From Planctomycetota bacterium (GTDB lineage: Bacteria; Planctomycetota; Phycisphaerae; Phycisphaerales; UBA1924), in contig CAUJHH010000020.1 of NCBI GenBank assembly GCA_963204725.1, positions 1-64,000 on the forward strand: a stretch of DNA of 64,000 nucleotides, read 5' to 3'. Below are positions 43,908 through 53,042 of this stretch, in pieces. Position 1 is the first letter of the stretch; each line of letters starts with the position of its first letter. A program made the translations under genes and the position numbers. Under the pieces are notes generated by a model. That model saw nothing but the letters and a program-made list of their open reading frames with translations. It had not been told where the DNA came from and did not search any database.

Positions 43908-44345
43908 ATGAAACCCAACACGCTCATCGCATCGCTCGCGATCGCGGCCTCGCTCGGCATCCTCGGCTGCGACGACTACGGCAACACCGGCACGACGCCA
44001 ACCGTCCCGAACACGCCCCCGCCATCGAGCACAACAACCACGCCCCCGCCCGCGAAAGACGCCGACAACACCGAGCGGAACCGCAACGACGCCAATCCGA
44101 CCGCGCTCGATCAGGGCACAAGCGAATCGGACGTCAGGATCACCGCCGACATCCGCCGCGCGATCCTGGAGGACACGCTCATGTCCGTGAACGCGCAGAA
44201 CTGCAAGGTCATCACGCGGAACGGCGTCGTGACCCTGCGCGGGCCGGTCGCCAGCCAGGCGGAGAAGGACGCGATCGAGGCCAAGGCCAAGGCGGTCGCG
44301 GGCGTCACGGGCGTCGACAACCAGCTCGAGGTCAAGGCCCCCTGA
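43908..44345 (+). CDS. BON-domain lipoprotein
   Basis: A 145-aa lipoprotein with signal MKPNTLIASLAIAASLGILGC (lipobox ILGC), a Thr/Pro-rich linker, and a single BON domain from about residue 70: SDVRITADIRRAILEDT, NCKVITRNGVVTLRGPV, EKDAIEAKAKAVAGVTGVDNQLEV. BON domains bind phospholipids and are known from osmotically induced OsmY-type proteins. GCAGGAG lies 8 nt before the ATG. Confidence 0.9.
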   Translation: MKPNTLIASLAIAASLGILGCDDYGNTGTTPTVPNTPPPSSTTTTPPPAKDADNTERNRNDANPTALDQGTSESDVRITADIRRAILEDTLMSVNAQNCKVITRNGVVTLRGPVASQAEKDAIEAKAKAVAGVTGVDNQLEVKAP

Positions 44346-44420
44346 TCCCTCGGCGCAACCACGAATCGCCGCGGGCGATCCGACGCCCGCCGCCCACGAC
44401 ACACACAAGGAGTAGACACC

Positions 44421-44978
44421 ATGGCAACATCAGTCTTCTGCATCGCCGCGTCGGAGTCACAGGCCAACGACATCGTCTCCCGGCTTCGCCTCGAGAACTT
44501 CAGCACCAACGACATCTCCGTGCTCTTCCCCGATCGGGCCAGCACCCGTGACTTCGCCCACGAGAAAAACACCAAGGCCCCGGAGGGGGCGGTGGTCGGC
44601 GCGGGCTCGGGAGGCGTCATCGGCGGCGCCATCGGCCTGCTCGCGGGCGCTGGCCTCCTCGCGATCCCCGGCCTCGGGCCGTTCATCGCGGCAGGACCGA
44701 TCATGGCCGCGCTCTCCGGGATCGCTGTGGGGGCGACCATGGGCGGCGTCGCGGGCGCGCTGATCGGCCTGGGCGTCCCCGAGATCGAAGCCAAGCGCTA
44801 CGAGAACAAGGTGAAGGATGGCAACATCCTGATCTCGGCCCACGCCGCCACGCACGACGACGCGCAGATCGCCAAGCGGATCTTCAAAGACTGCAAGGCC
44901 TCGGACATCAGCTCCGCCGGCGAGGACAAGGCGCCCGGCACGGTAGAAGCGAAAGACCGGGCCACGGCACGATTCTGA
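44421..44978 (+). CDS. general-stress-type membrane protein with Gly-zipper region
   Basis: A 185-aa protein. The N-terminal 45 residues (MATSVFCIAASESQANDIVSRLRLENFSTNDISVLFPD) look like the fold of YflT/GSP17M-type general stress proteins. The middle is a glycine-zipper membrane region, AVVGAGSGGVIGGAIGLLAG...IAVGATMGGVAGALIGLGVP. A soluble part with NILISAHAATHDDAQIAKRIFKDCKASDI follows. It closes the small stress-gene group. AAGGAG lies about 9 nt before the ATG. Confidence 0.75.
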   Translation: MATSVFCIAASESQANDIVSRLRLENFSTNDISVLFPDRASTRDFAHEKNTKAPEGAVVGAGSGGVIGGAIGLLAGAGLLAIPGLGPFIAAGPIMAALSGIAVGATMGGVAGALIGLGVPEIEAKRYENKVKDGNILISAHAATHDDAQIAKRIFKDCKASDISSAGEDKAPGTVEAKDRATARF

Positions 44979-45122
44979 TTCGCGCAGCGTCCCGGGGTAC
45001 GCACTCGCCCGCGCCAACGCCGGCAACCCGGCGACGCGGACACCCACGACGCAAGCGCGGCCCGTCGCGTCCCCCGGGCGCTGTTCATTCAACACACCGC
45101 TCTCGGATCCCCACGAGACGCT

Positions 45123-45157
45123 GGGCCCCGGCCGAATGGCTGGGGCTCGGCGCTTTT
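45123..45157 (+). terminator. terminator of the stress-gene group
   Basis: GCCCCGGCC (45125-45133) pairs with GGCTGGGGC (45138-45146), followed by TCGGCGCTTTTG. It lies about 150 bp after the last stop. Confidence 0.5.
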
Positions 45158-45191
45158 GTGGTCGAGTTGTGATTGAGAGACTGCACGCCTC

Positions 45192-46550
45192 TTAGCGCTT
45201 GATCAACCCGAGCTGCCGGTACTTCTCCAGGTACTTCTTGTAGAGCGCGCTCTGCTTGTTGGAGAGATCGAGCGTCTTCCCCTCTATGTACGCCATTTCG
45301 GTCTTCGTGCGCACCTCGAGCGGATCCCCATCCGTCACGATCAGCGTCGCGTCCTTGCCCACTTCAAGCGAGCCCACGCGATCCGCGACCCCGAGGATCT
45401 CCGCCGGGCTCAGCGTCACGCCCCGCACCGCCGCGTCGTGATCGAGTCCGTGTGCCACGGCCTGTGCCGCGTGATAGGGCAGGTTCCGCTCGTGCGGGGT
45501 CTCCTCGCCGCTGGCGATCGCCCAGCGGATCCCCGCCGCCTCCAGCAGCGCGGGCTGGGTGTACGACTCGTTGTACGGCGAATCGTTGCGCTTCGGGAAC
45601 TTGTGCGTCGCGACGATGATCACAGGAACATCGTGCGCCTTGAGCAGGCCCGTCACGAGGTGCGCATCGCGCCCGCCGACGATGATGGGCCTGAGCTTTC
45701 GTTCAACCGCCCAACGCACGCCCGCCTCGATCTGCTCCATCTCGTTGGCCATCAGATAGACGGGGTTCTGCTTCTCTCCCGCCTCCGGCAGCACGCCGAG
45801 CACACCCTCCAGGCGCGCGTCCACGGGCAGCTTGCCGTCCTCCGCTCGCGCCTCGCGGTACGCGCGGCTGCGCTTGAAGAGCTCTTCCAGGTTCTCGAAC
45901 GCCTCGTCGAGCCGCTTCTGCCCGCTCTCGTCGGCGCGCCCGAAGATGTTCTGCCCCTGGTGCGTCGGCGGGAAGCCAACAACCAATCCCGCATCCGCAT
46001 CGATCGTCATGTCCTCGTAGGTCCACCCCTCCATCTGCATCACGCTGACGCGCCCGGGGATCAGCCCGCCCGTCGGGAAGACGCCCTCGAGAAGGATGCC
46101 GTTGGCTCGTGTCACGGGGATCAGCGTCGAGTCGGGGTTCACCGCGACCGCCGCACGCACCTCGGGCGTCACATCGCCCGTCTCGCGATGGTCCTCGGTG
46201 GCGCGGATGGAACCGATCTCCGACAAGCCCATCTGCGAGTACGCGCCGAAGAGGCCGGGATAGACGTGCTTCCCCTTGGCCTCGATCACCAGCGTGCCGA
46301 GCGGCAGCACGCCGTCGCCCGCGCCGACCGAAACGATCTTCCCCTTGTCAAAGAGCACATGCCCGTTCTCGATCGCCGGGCCGCTGATCGGATGGATCGT
46401 CGCCTTGGTGATCGCAATCGGGCGGCTCTGGGGCGGCGCCTTGATGCCGAGATCCTGCGCCAGCGCGCTCGCGCACACCGTCATGCAGAGCAGCGTCCCC
46501 GCCGCCATCGAGATCGCCATGTGCGATATGGACTTCGTGCCGTTCTTCAT
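45192..46550 (-). CDS. amidohydrolase-like secreted protein lacking the metal-binding HxH
   Basis: A 452-aa protein with a signal peptide (HMAISMAAGTLLCMTVCASALA) and an amidohydrolase (imidazolonepropionase-like) layout: PIAITKATIHPISGPAIENGHVLFDKGKIVSVG, then TLVIEAKGKHVYPGLFGAYSQMG and late LSPAEILGVADRVGSLEVGKDATLIV. The H-x-H usually found after YPGL(I/F) is replaced by A-Y-S, so it is probably not a metal-dependent hydrolase in the usual way. The start overlaps the stop of the upstream gene (ATGA), so the two are coupled and may act together. Confidence 0.85.
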   Translation of the reverse strand: MKNGTKSISHMAISMAAGTLLCMTVCASALAQDLGIKAPPQSRPIAITKATIHPISGPAIENGHVLFDKGKIVSVGAGDGVLPLGTLVIEAKGKHVYPGLFGAYSQMGLSEIGSIRATEDHRETGDVTPEVRAAVAVNPDSTLIPVTRANGILLEGVFPTGGLIPGRVSVMQMEGWTYEDMTIDADAGLVVGFPPTHQGQNIFGRADESGQKRLDEAFENLEELFKRSRAYREARAEDGKLPVDARLEGVLGVLPEAGEKQNPVYLMANEMEQIEAGVRWAVERKLRPIIVGGRDAHLVTGLLKAHDVPVIIVATHKFPKRNDSPYNESYTQPALLEAAGIRWAIASGEETPHERNLPYHAAQAVAHGLDHDAAVRGVTLSPAEILGVADRVGSLEVGKDATLIVTDGDPLEVRTKTEMAYIEGKTLDLSNKQSALYKKYLEKYRQLGLIKR

Positions 46551-49500
46551 CGTGCACCTCCCACCGAAGCCGAGCCGGCCCCTTCGCTCTCGAGCAGCGC
46601 ATCCATCTGGATCAGACCGCAGTCACCGGCTGTCGAGCCCGCCTGCCACATCGCGCCCATCGCCTCCGGCGGGCGCGGCCCGCGCCGCCTCCCTCCCGAC
46701 CCGCCAGCCGGCGGCCCTTCGGGCTTCTCACCGGCCGCGTCGTCGCCCTTCTTCTTGCCCTTGGCGTCGGCCGTCAGGATCTTCTGCACAAGTCGCGTCC
46801 GCTCCGCCGCGATCTCCTTCCGGAACTCGGCATCGCGTGCGAGCGAGAAGAGCTCGCGCCCATCCACGTACGTCGCCTCGGCCCGCGCACTCGCCGTCAG
46901 CGGGTCGCGCGACCAGATCACCACATCCGCATCCTTACCAACCTCGAGCGACCCAGTCCGCCCGTCGATCATGAGCTGCTTCGCCGGATTGATTGTCACG
47001 AACTTGAGCGCCTCCGTCGGGGGCACGTTGCCATATCGCACGGCCTTGGCCGCCTCGAGATTCATGTGCGTCGCGAGCATGTCGTCGTCGCTGTTGTAGC
47101 TCACCAGCACACCGGCAAAGTGCATCAACGCGCCGTTGTAGGGGATCGCGTCCTGCACCTCGACCTTGTAGTTCCACCAGTCGCTGAACGCCGACGCGCC
47201 GATCGCGTTCTCCTTGATCGCCTCCGCGACCTTGTACCCCTCCAGGATGTGCTGGAAGGTGCCGATCTTGAAGCCAAAGTCCTTCGCCACGCGGCAGAGC
47301 ATCAGGATCTCATCCTGCCTGTAGCTGTGGCAGTGCACCAGACGATCGCCCGAAAGAATCTGCGCCAGCGCCTCCAACTGCAGATCGCGACGCGGGGCGA
47401 CGCTCGACTTGTCCGAGGCGTTCCACGCCGCCCACGACGACGCGTACTCCTTGGCCTGCTGGAATCGATCGCGGATGATCGCCTCGACACCCATCCGCGA
47501 CTGCGGATAGCGGCTGCTCCCCTGCCCGTTGGACTGCTTCACGTTCTCGCCGAGCGCGAACTTGATCCCCGGCTTGGCATCTTCCACGTGCATCTCGTCG
47601 GGGTGCCTCACACCCCAGCGAAGCTTGACGGTCTGGCTCTGTCCGCCGATGGGATTCGCCGAGCCGTGCAACTGATTGGCCGCGACCAGCCCGCCCGCGA
47701 GCTGGCGATACCAGTTGATGGTGTCCGTGTCGGTGGTCGAGCCGATCTCGCACTCGGCGGTGATGTTGGTCGCAAACTCGTTGACGCCCCAGCGGAAAAG
47801 CCCCGTGTGCGAGTGGCAGTCGATCAGCCCCGCCGTGACGTGCTTGCCCGTTCCGTCGATGACCGTGTAGGTGTCGTCGAAGCGCGGCATCGACGCCGAT
47901 GGCCCGACGTACACGAGCTTGCCCCCCGAGAAGAGCACCGCGCCGCCCTCGATGATCCCCGCATCAGCGCTCGTCCACACCGTCGCGTTGGTGATCGCGA
48001 CGTTCCCCTGTGCCGGCATCTCCTTCATCGCGTACGGCCCGAACGGATACCCCGGAAGGTCCGGCGTCTCCGCGGGCTTCTCCGCATCATCGTCCTTGCC
48101 CTGTTTCCGGGCCTTCCAGTTGTGCAGCGTGCCGTCCGGCATCACCGACTGCCCAACCATCTCGTCATCCGCGATCGTCGCCGTGTCCTTCACCACACCG
48201 GCATCGCCGAACGGTCCGTTCTCATACGCGAACGACAGCTTCCCCGCCTCGATCACCACATCGGTCGCGACGCTCTTGGCCTCGCCGACAAGAATCGTGA
48301 TCTCACCCTTCTCCGTGATCTCCGCGCGCGGCGCGTCGGGCGCGTCCGGAGGCACCGGCTTCCCGTCCGCCTCAGAAACCATCCACTTGCCCGCAATCCG
48401 CTGCGCCGGTGTCGGGTCCGACGGCGCGCGGCGCTTCGCGGTGAACCCCATCGTGCCAGCGCCCGGGATCAGCAGCCGCCCTGACATCGCGTCCCCGATG
48501 ATCGTCACCGTCGCGACAATCGCCTCGGGCGGGTCCGTGTCGGGCACATCCACGACGTACGACAGCACCCCGTTCCTGTAGAAGACATTTCGGGCCTTCT
48601 CCCCGCCCTCCTTCTTCCCGTCGGCGCTCTCCTTCTCCTCGCTCTTCACGCCGACCTTGCCGTCGTCGCCCACCTCGACGATCATCGCGCCGTCGTGCGC
48701 ACGATCGCCGCCGAAGGTGAAATCCCACGTCCCGGCGATCTCCTTCGGAGCCGCAGCGGACATCTCGTACCGCTCGCCATCCACCCACATGTCCCGGATC
48801 TTCGTCTTCTTCGCAAAGATCGGGCCGTCGGCCACGATCAGGTTCGCGACCTTCCCCTTCTCGACGGTGCCCATCATCCCCTCGACACCCAGCATCTTCG
48901 CGGGGTTGGTCGTCACCATCGCGAGGGCGCGGTCCTCCTTGAGACCGTGGTTGATCGCCTTGCGGAGATTCGCACCGAACTCCTTGCGCGACTCCAGCTC
49001 GCTGCTCGTGAGCGCGACCAGCAGCCCCGCCTCATCCAGCCGCCTCGGATTGGTCGGCGCCTGCTCCCACGCCATCAGGTCGCGCAGGTCCATCTCGTCG
49101 ACCTTCGCGAGCGTCTCCACCTGCGGCGTCCGCGCAAACTTCAGCGGGATGATCGTCGCGTTCCCGTCCGCCTTGATCGCGTCCAGCCGCTTGTACTCGT
49201 TCCCCGAGCCGATCAGAATCGTCGGACGCCCGAACTCCTGCCCGATCTTCGCCGCACGCAGCGACTCGAGCTCGTGCTCCACATCGAACGCCAGCGGCAC
49301 GCCCTTGTCCGCGAGCGCATCGAGGCAGCTCACCGCCTCTGCCGAGACGCCGGCCTTCACCTCTGCGGCGCGATGGTCCGCATCCAGCAGCGTCTGACGG
49401 ACGAGCGCGATCGCGCCCATCTGGCTGGAGGGATAGACGCGGAACCCCGCCTCACCCGAACGGATCGACGCCGCCTGATAGACGACACCTTTATACACCG

Positions 49501-50107
49501 GCGGCCGTTCCGCGCTCGACTCGCCCGGCACGTCGCCGACCGAGACCAGCGCTGCCGTGCCCCGCAGGTTGCCGCGCAGCGGCGAGATCACCGCCGCCGT
49601 GAAGCCGAGCGACCGGAGCGACTTCCGCGTCTCGGCATCCAGCCCCGCGCCGTCGAGCGCGCTCCGCTGAGGCACCACATTCGGATTCTGGTGCACACCC
49701 GGCGCGCTCCGGTCGGGCGCTGGTGCTTCAACCTCCACGAACGGCTCGATGAAACCCGCGTAGACGTGCAGCCCCTCACCCGCCCACACGCGGCAGCCCT
49801 CGACCGACTTCGGATCCGGCTCGACACCGGTGAGCACCCGCTCGATCCGCCCATTCTTGAAGACAACCGTTCCGTTCTCGATCACCTCTGTCGGCGAGAC
49901 ATGGACCGTCGCCCCCGTGATCGCGTGCCAGGAGGGCCTCGCATCGCGGATCGCCTCCGGCCTTGGCAGAAGCGGCGACGTTCCCGTCGGCTGCGCGATC
50001 GCGAACGCGCACCCGAGGGATGCCGAAGCGACCAGAGACATCGCCACCGAATGGCCGGATGGGAGACGCGTCAGACTGGACATGAAACGTCGGAAAGAGG
50101 TGTGCAT
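46547..50107 (-). CDS. 1186-aa protein with two amidohydrolase domains, the first degenerate
   Basis: A secreted protein (signal segment VAMSLVASASLGCAFA). Domain 1 (about 60-480) has the amidohydrolase layout but VYAGFIEPFVEVE where HxH should be, and ends TNPAKMLGVEGMMGTVEKGKVANLIV. A beta-rich insert of about 240 residues follows (TWDFTFGGD, ADGKPVPPDAPD). Domain 2 (about 700-1110) has the intact site VTAGLIDCHSHTGL, further His residues (LVHCHSYRQDE, FQHILEGYK) and LMIDGRTGSLEVGKDADVVIW. The last 60 residues are Gly/Arg-rich. The neighbouring 452-aa gene resembles domain 1. The substrate is unknown. Confidence 0.87.
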   Translation of the reverse strand: MHTSFRRFMSSLTRLPSGHSVAMSLVASASLGCAFAIAQPTGTSPLLPRPEAIRDARPSWHAITGATVHVSPTEVIENGTVVFKNGRIERVLTGVEPDPKSVEGCRVWAGEGLHVYAGFIEPFVEVEAPAPDRSAPGVHQNPNVVPQRSALDGAGLDAETRKSLRSLGFTAAVISPLRGNLRGTAALVSVGDVPGESSAERPPVYKGVVYQAASIRSGEAGFRVYPSSQMGAIALVRQTLLDADHRAAEVKAGVSAEAVSCLDALADKGVPLAFDVEHELESLRAAKIGQEFGRPTILIGSGNEYKRLDAIKADGNATIIPLKFARTPQVETLAKVDEMDLRDLMAWEQAPTNPRRLDEAGLLVALTSSELESRKEFGANLRKAINHGLKEDRALAMVTTNPAKMLGVEGMMGTVEKGKVANLIVADGPIFAKKTKIRDMWVDGERYEMSAAAPKEIAGTWDFTFGGDRAHDGAMIVEVGDDGKVGVKSEEKESADGKKEGGEKARNVFYRNGVLSYVVDVPDTDPPEAIVATVTIIGDAMSGRLLIPGAGTMGFTAKRRAPSDPTPAQRIAGKWMVSEADGKPVPPDAPDAPRAEITEKGEITILVGEAKSVATDVVIEAGKLSFAYENGPFGDAGVVKDTATIADDEMVGQSVMPDGTLHNWKARKQGKDDDAEKPAETPDLPGYPFGPYAMKEMPAQGNVAITNATVWTSADAGIIEGGAVLFSGGKLVYVGPSASMPRFDDTYTVIDGTGKHVTAGLIDCHSHTGLFRWGVNEFATNITAECEIGSTTDTDTINWYRQLAGGLVAANQLHGSANPIGGQSQTVKLRWGVRHPDEMHVEDAKPGIKFALGENVKQSNGQGSSRYPQSRMGVEAIIRDRFQQAKEYASSWAAWNASDKSSVAPRRDLQLEALAQILSGDRLVHCHSYRQDEILMLCRVAKDFGFKIGTFQHILEGYKVAEAIKENAIGASAFSDWWNYKVEVQDAIPYNGALMHFAGVLVSYNSDDDMLATHMNLEAAKAVRYGNVPPTEALKFVTINPAKQLMIDGRTGSLEVGKDADVVIWSRDPLTASARAEATYVDGRELFSLARDAEFRKEIAAERTRLVQKILTADAKGKKKGDDAAGEKPEGPPAGGSGGRRRGPRPPEAMGAMWQAGSTAGDCGLIQMDALLESEGAGSASVGGAR

Positions 50108-50114
50108 GGCCAGA

Positions 50115-50120
50115 AGCGTA
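50115..50120 (-). promoter_or_regulatory. -10-like TACGCT before the 1186-aa amidohydrolase gene
   Basis: On the minus strand TACGCT, then TCTGGCC, then ATG 50107. No ribosome binding site fits. The promoter lies in the junction with the truncated PEP-CTERM gene. Confidence 0.4.
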
Positions 50121-50139
50121 CAGATTCACTCGCCGTCGG

Positions 50140-50670
50140 GTGCGGCTGCGCCGAAACCCCCACGTTCTCGTGTTGATAGGGCGGTGGTCGGGCCCGAGAC
50201 CGAAAGAACGCAGGATCGGCGGCCAGACGTTCACGCTGCTCACCACCGAGCACCCCTTCGATGGCAACGTCACGGTCGGTCTTGGCCACTACTCCTTTGC
50301 CGATGTGGACTTCGGTGACGGCACGCCGATCGTCACGTCGAGCCCTCCCGTGTTCCGGCAGGACTTCAACGTCAGCAACGCTCACCCGTGGTTCTCCACG
50401 CCGTTCCGCGCCAGTTCCATCACGCTCTTCTCCCCGAACTATGCCGAGGGCCACGCGGAGTTCGATCGCTTCCTCGGGTCCGACATGATCGCCCTGCACC
50501 TGGCGCTCGAGGGTCGCACCGACCTCGTGTACCCGCCGACACCCGACTTCATCGGGCGCGAGACCGGCTCAGAGTGGGTCGTCGACGTGGCGTACACATT
50601 CGTCCCCGCGCCCGGCCCGGTCGTCTTCGCCGGCGTCGCCGCACTCTTCGCCCGCTCACGTCGGCGCTGA
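50140..50670 (+). pseudogene. 5'-truncated PEP-CTERM protein gene, remnant
   Basis: The frame from about residue 28 (GQTFTLLTTEHPFDGNVTVGL) to the end (VPAPGPVVFAGVAALFARSRRR) aligns with residues about 70 to the end of the next gene, sharing RQDF-NAHPWF-TPF, EFDRFLG/SFDRFTG and LVxPPTPDxIG. But the signal peptide and the first 70 or so residues are missing; in their place is sequence that belongs to the divergent amidohydrolase promoter. The 33 or so first codons shown by the frame have no signal character. So it is most likely a remnant of a tandem duplicate. Confidence 0.6.
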
Positions 50671-50907
50671 CGCGCCTCCTGAAAGTCGCTCGAAACCCGA
50701 CCGCCTCCGGGACTCGCCACGTCCGGCCTGTATCGATCGCGCGGACTCTGCGCGATCGTTCGGTCTCCGAACGGAGCCGATCCGCGAATTCTCAGCCAAT
50801 GCGCCCGTATCGGTGGCCGGATGTCGGTTTGTTCTCCATACTTTCGGGCACGCACACGGCACATATGCCCGGCGCGTCCTCGCGACCGCCCGAAGGGGAT
50901 AACCACC

Positions 50908-51540
50908 ATGCTCCGCACGACGGCACTCATTGTCCTCGCCTCCACCGCGCTCGGCGCAAGCGCCGGTGTTGTCACCCAGGAGTTCGCCGTCCCCTGGGCC
51001 TCCGGCCTCAACTCGCTCGACCTTTCCGTCAGCCCCTTTGTCGCGCCCCCCGGCGCCGGACCGCTGAACAGCGTCTCGGTCGCCATCGAGGGGTACGTCC
51101 GCACGACGTTCACCACCGAATCGCCCTTCGAGGGCTTCGTGACGATCGGCATGACGCAGTCGTATGCCGTGCTCGCCGAGTTCTCCGACGGCGTGGATGT
51201 CGCGACCTTCAGCAGCACCTCGCCCCGTCAGGACTTCGTCGTCAACAACGCCCACCCCTGGTTCACCACCCCGTTCACCCTCGGATCGGTCTTCGTTGCG
51301 CCGACCGTCTACCTCCCCGGCGATAGCTCGTTCGATCGCTTCACGGGCCTCGACCCCGTCGCGCTCCACCTGGAACTCGCCGGCGCGACGAACCTTGTCC
51401 GGCCCCCGACGCCCGATTCCATCGGCGCCGTCACCGGTGCCGACTGGATCGTCCGTGTGTCGTACGACTTTGTGCCCGCTCCCGGCGGCCTCGCCCTCGC
51501 GGGCATCGCCGGGTTCATCGCGCTCCGCCGCCGGCGGTGA
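50908..51540 (+). CDS. PEP-CTERM-type secreted protein
   Basis: A 210-aa protein with signal peptide MLRTTALIVLASTALGASA, a beta-rich domain of about 170 residues (SVSPFVAPPGAGPLNSVSV, YVRTTFTTESPFEGFVTIG, QDFVVNNAHPWFTTPF, ALHLELAGATNLVRPPTP) and a tail VPAPGGLALAGIAGFIALRRRR. AAGGGG lies about 10 nt before the ATG; upstream in-frame starts are not signal-like. It is the intact sister of the truncated copy 240 bp upstream. Confidence 0.85.
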   Translation: MLRTTALIVLASTALGASAGVVTQEFAVPWASGLNSLDLSVSPFVAPPGAGPLNSVSVAIEGYVRTTFTTESPFEGFVTIGMTQSYAVLAEFSDGVDVATFSSTSPRQDFVVNNAHPWFTTPFTLGSVFVAPTVYLPGDSSFDRFTGLDPVALHLELAGATNLVRPPTPDSIGAVTGADWIVRVSYDFVPAPGGLALAGIAGFIALRRRR

Positions 51541-51567
51541 ACGAGGTCCCTCTCCATCGCCGCCGAG

Positions 51568-52170
51568 TCATCGCTCGATCACGAACGAGTCCTGCAGCAT
51601 CAGCTCGCGCCCATCCGGGCCCGTTGTCGTGAGCGACGCCGCCACCCGCACGCGCACGGGCGTCGGTGCACCCTCGACCCTTGCCAGCAGCGACTCGGCC
51701 GCGGACCCCGCTCGAACCGAACGATTCAGCCCGCCGAGCGTGAACCGGTACATCTTCGACGCGGGGTCGTACCACGCCGCGTTCTCTTCCAGATCCGAAA
51801 GATTGATCCCGGGCCAGGTGAGTTCCAGCGTCTCTGGGTCCGACGCGATCGAACGATCGCCGGCGTACACCCGCAGCTCCAGCTCGCCGATCGCCTTGGC
51901 GAAGTCGCCCCAGCGATCGACCGTCTCGATGTACACCACCACGACCGCCCGCCCCTGGGCGTCCCGATCGAGCCGCGTCAGGGGGTAGATCCGCAGCTCC
52001 GTCGCAGCGAACGGCCACGCGTGAGCGGTCGGATCGACCTCGCCCCGGACCGTCGGTCGGATCGGTCGCGAGAGTTGGCACGCCGAGAGCAACATCCCCG
52101 CGGCACAGAGCGCGAGCGCCGCCCGGATCCCCGAAAGGTGTCCAACCGAGTTGCCGGGTCGTGGTGCCAT
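51568..52170 (-). CDS. lipoprotein of unknown function at the end of the capsid operon
   Basis: A 200-aa protein with a lipoprotein signal (ALALCAAGMLLSAC, Cys near residue 31) followed by a mature domain (AATELRIYPLTRLDRDAQGRAVVVVYIETVDRWGDFAKAIGELELRVY, ending GRELMLQDSFVIER). It does not resemble a phage protein and may simply follow the capsid operon on the same strand, starting 47 bp after the holin-like gene. TAGACT lies 10 nt before the ATG, so it has its own likely promoter. Confidence 0.7.
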   Translation of the reverse strand: MAPRPGNSVGHLSGIRAALALCAAGMLLSACQLSRPIRPTVRGEVDPTAHAWPFAATELRIYPLTRLDRDAQGRAVVVVYIETVDRWGDFAKAIGELELRVYAGDRSIASDPETLELTWPGINLSDLEENAAWYDPASKMYRFTLGGLNRSVRAGSAAESLLARVEGAPTPVRVRVAASLTTTGPDGRELMLQDSFVIER

Positions 52171-52217
52171 GCAGGGCCGAAGTCTATCGGGGGTGCGCGC
52201 CGCCAGAGAACTCGGCC

Positions 52218-52520
52218 TCACGCCGCCCGCTCCGACGCCCTGTCCGATGCCTCGGCCACCGCTCCCCGCTCCCCCGTCCGACCCCGCCCCCTGTCGAGCA
52301 CCCCCCGAAGCGCCCCCTCCAGCGCGGTCAACGCCCGCGTGTTCTCCCGCACGACATCCACCAGCAGCGTCAACTCCGAACGCTGGCGCACCAGCCGCTC
52401 GTGCGCCTCGGTCAACTGCCGCTCACGCTCCGCCGCCGAACGCCGCTCCGTCAGCCAGAGGAACGCGATCAGCCCCGCGGCACCAAAGGGCGTCAGCGAT
52501 GTCATCGTCGCAGGATCCAT
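52218..52520 (-). CDS. small one-TM coiled-coil protein, BhlA/UviB holin-like
   Basis: A 100-aa protein: a short N-terminus, one membrane segment (SLTPFGAAGLIAFLWLT), then a charged helix of about 55 residues (RRSAAERERQLTEAHERLVRQRSELTLLVDVVREN), and an Ala/Arg-rich end. One N-terminal span plus a charged coiled coil is the layout of BhlA/UviB-type holin-like proteins. GGAG lies 6 nt before ATG 52520. It lies downstream of the capsid genes, where phages often carry a holin, but no endolysin is next to it. Confidence 0.55.
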   Translation of the reverse strand: MDPATMTSLTPFGAAGLIAFLWLTERRSAAERERQLTEAHERLVRQRSELTLLVDVVRENTRALTALEGALRGVLDRGRGRTGERGAVAEASDRASERAA

Positions 52521-52592
52521 GTCGGGCTCCAAGGAGATTGCATCTGGGAAGATCCGCCGCACCGAGGTCGTGCAAGACCCGCAGACGCGAAC

Positions 52593-52985
52593 TCACGGCG
52601 CCGAGGGCGTCAGCGCGTTGAAGCGCCTGAACCGCGCCTCGTACGCGATCGAACGCTCCCTCCCCCGATCCGTCCGATCCCCCTCCGTGTACGAATAGAA
52701 CGACATGTCGTCCCACGCGTGCCCGTGCGCATCGACCAGCGTCCCCGGCGTCGGCGGATCGACGAGCTCCGCCGCCATCGCGTCACGCAGCCCACGCAGC
52801 GCGCTCTCGCCCGCCGCGACCAGCCGCCCCGTCACCACCACCTCAAGCTCCACCAGCCCGAGCGGATAGGTGCTCGCCCCGAATCCGCCCAGCACCAGCT
52901 CGGACACCACCAGCTGCCCCTGCCGCCCGATCGCAAATCGGTGCGGCCCGGCAAACAACGCGAGCGACTTGAATGTCGACGGCAT
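52593..52985 (-). CDS. hypothetical protein of the capsid operon
   Basis: A 130-aa protein, MPSTFKSLALFAGPHRFAIGRQGQ...SFYSYTEGDRTDRGRERSIAYEARFRRFN. The length, beta-rich make-up and place after the capsid and connector genes suggest a minor head or neck protein, but no family is recognised. CGGGGG lies a few nt before the ATG. Confidence 0.6.
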   Translation of the reverse strand: MPSTFKSLALFAGPHRFAIGRQGQLVVSELVLGGFGASTYPLGLVELEVVVTGRLVAAGESALRGLRDAMAAELVDPPTPGTLVDAHGHAWDDMSFYSYTEGDRTDRGRERSIAYEARFRRFNALTPSAP

Positions 52986-53042
52986 GGAAACCCCCGATGT
53001 GAGAACGAACAGCGCATCCGTTCAAGGCCGCTCAAGACATGA

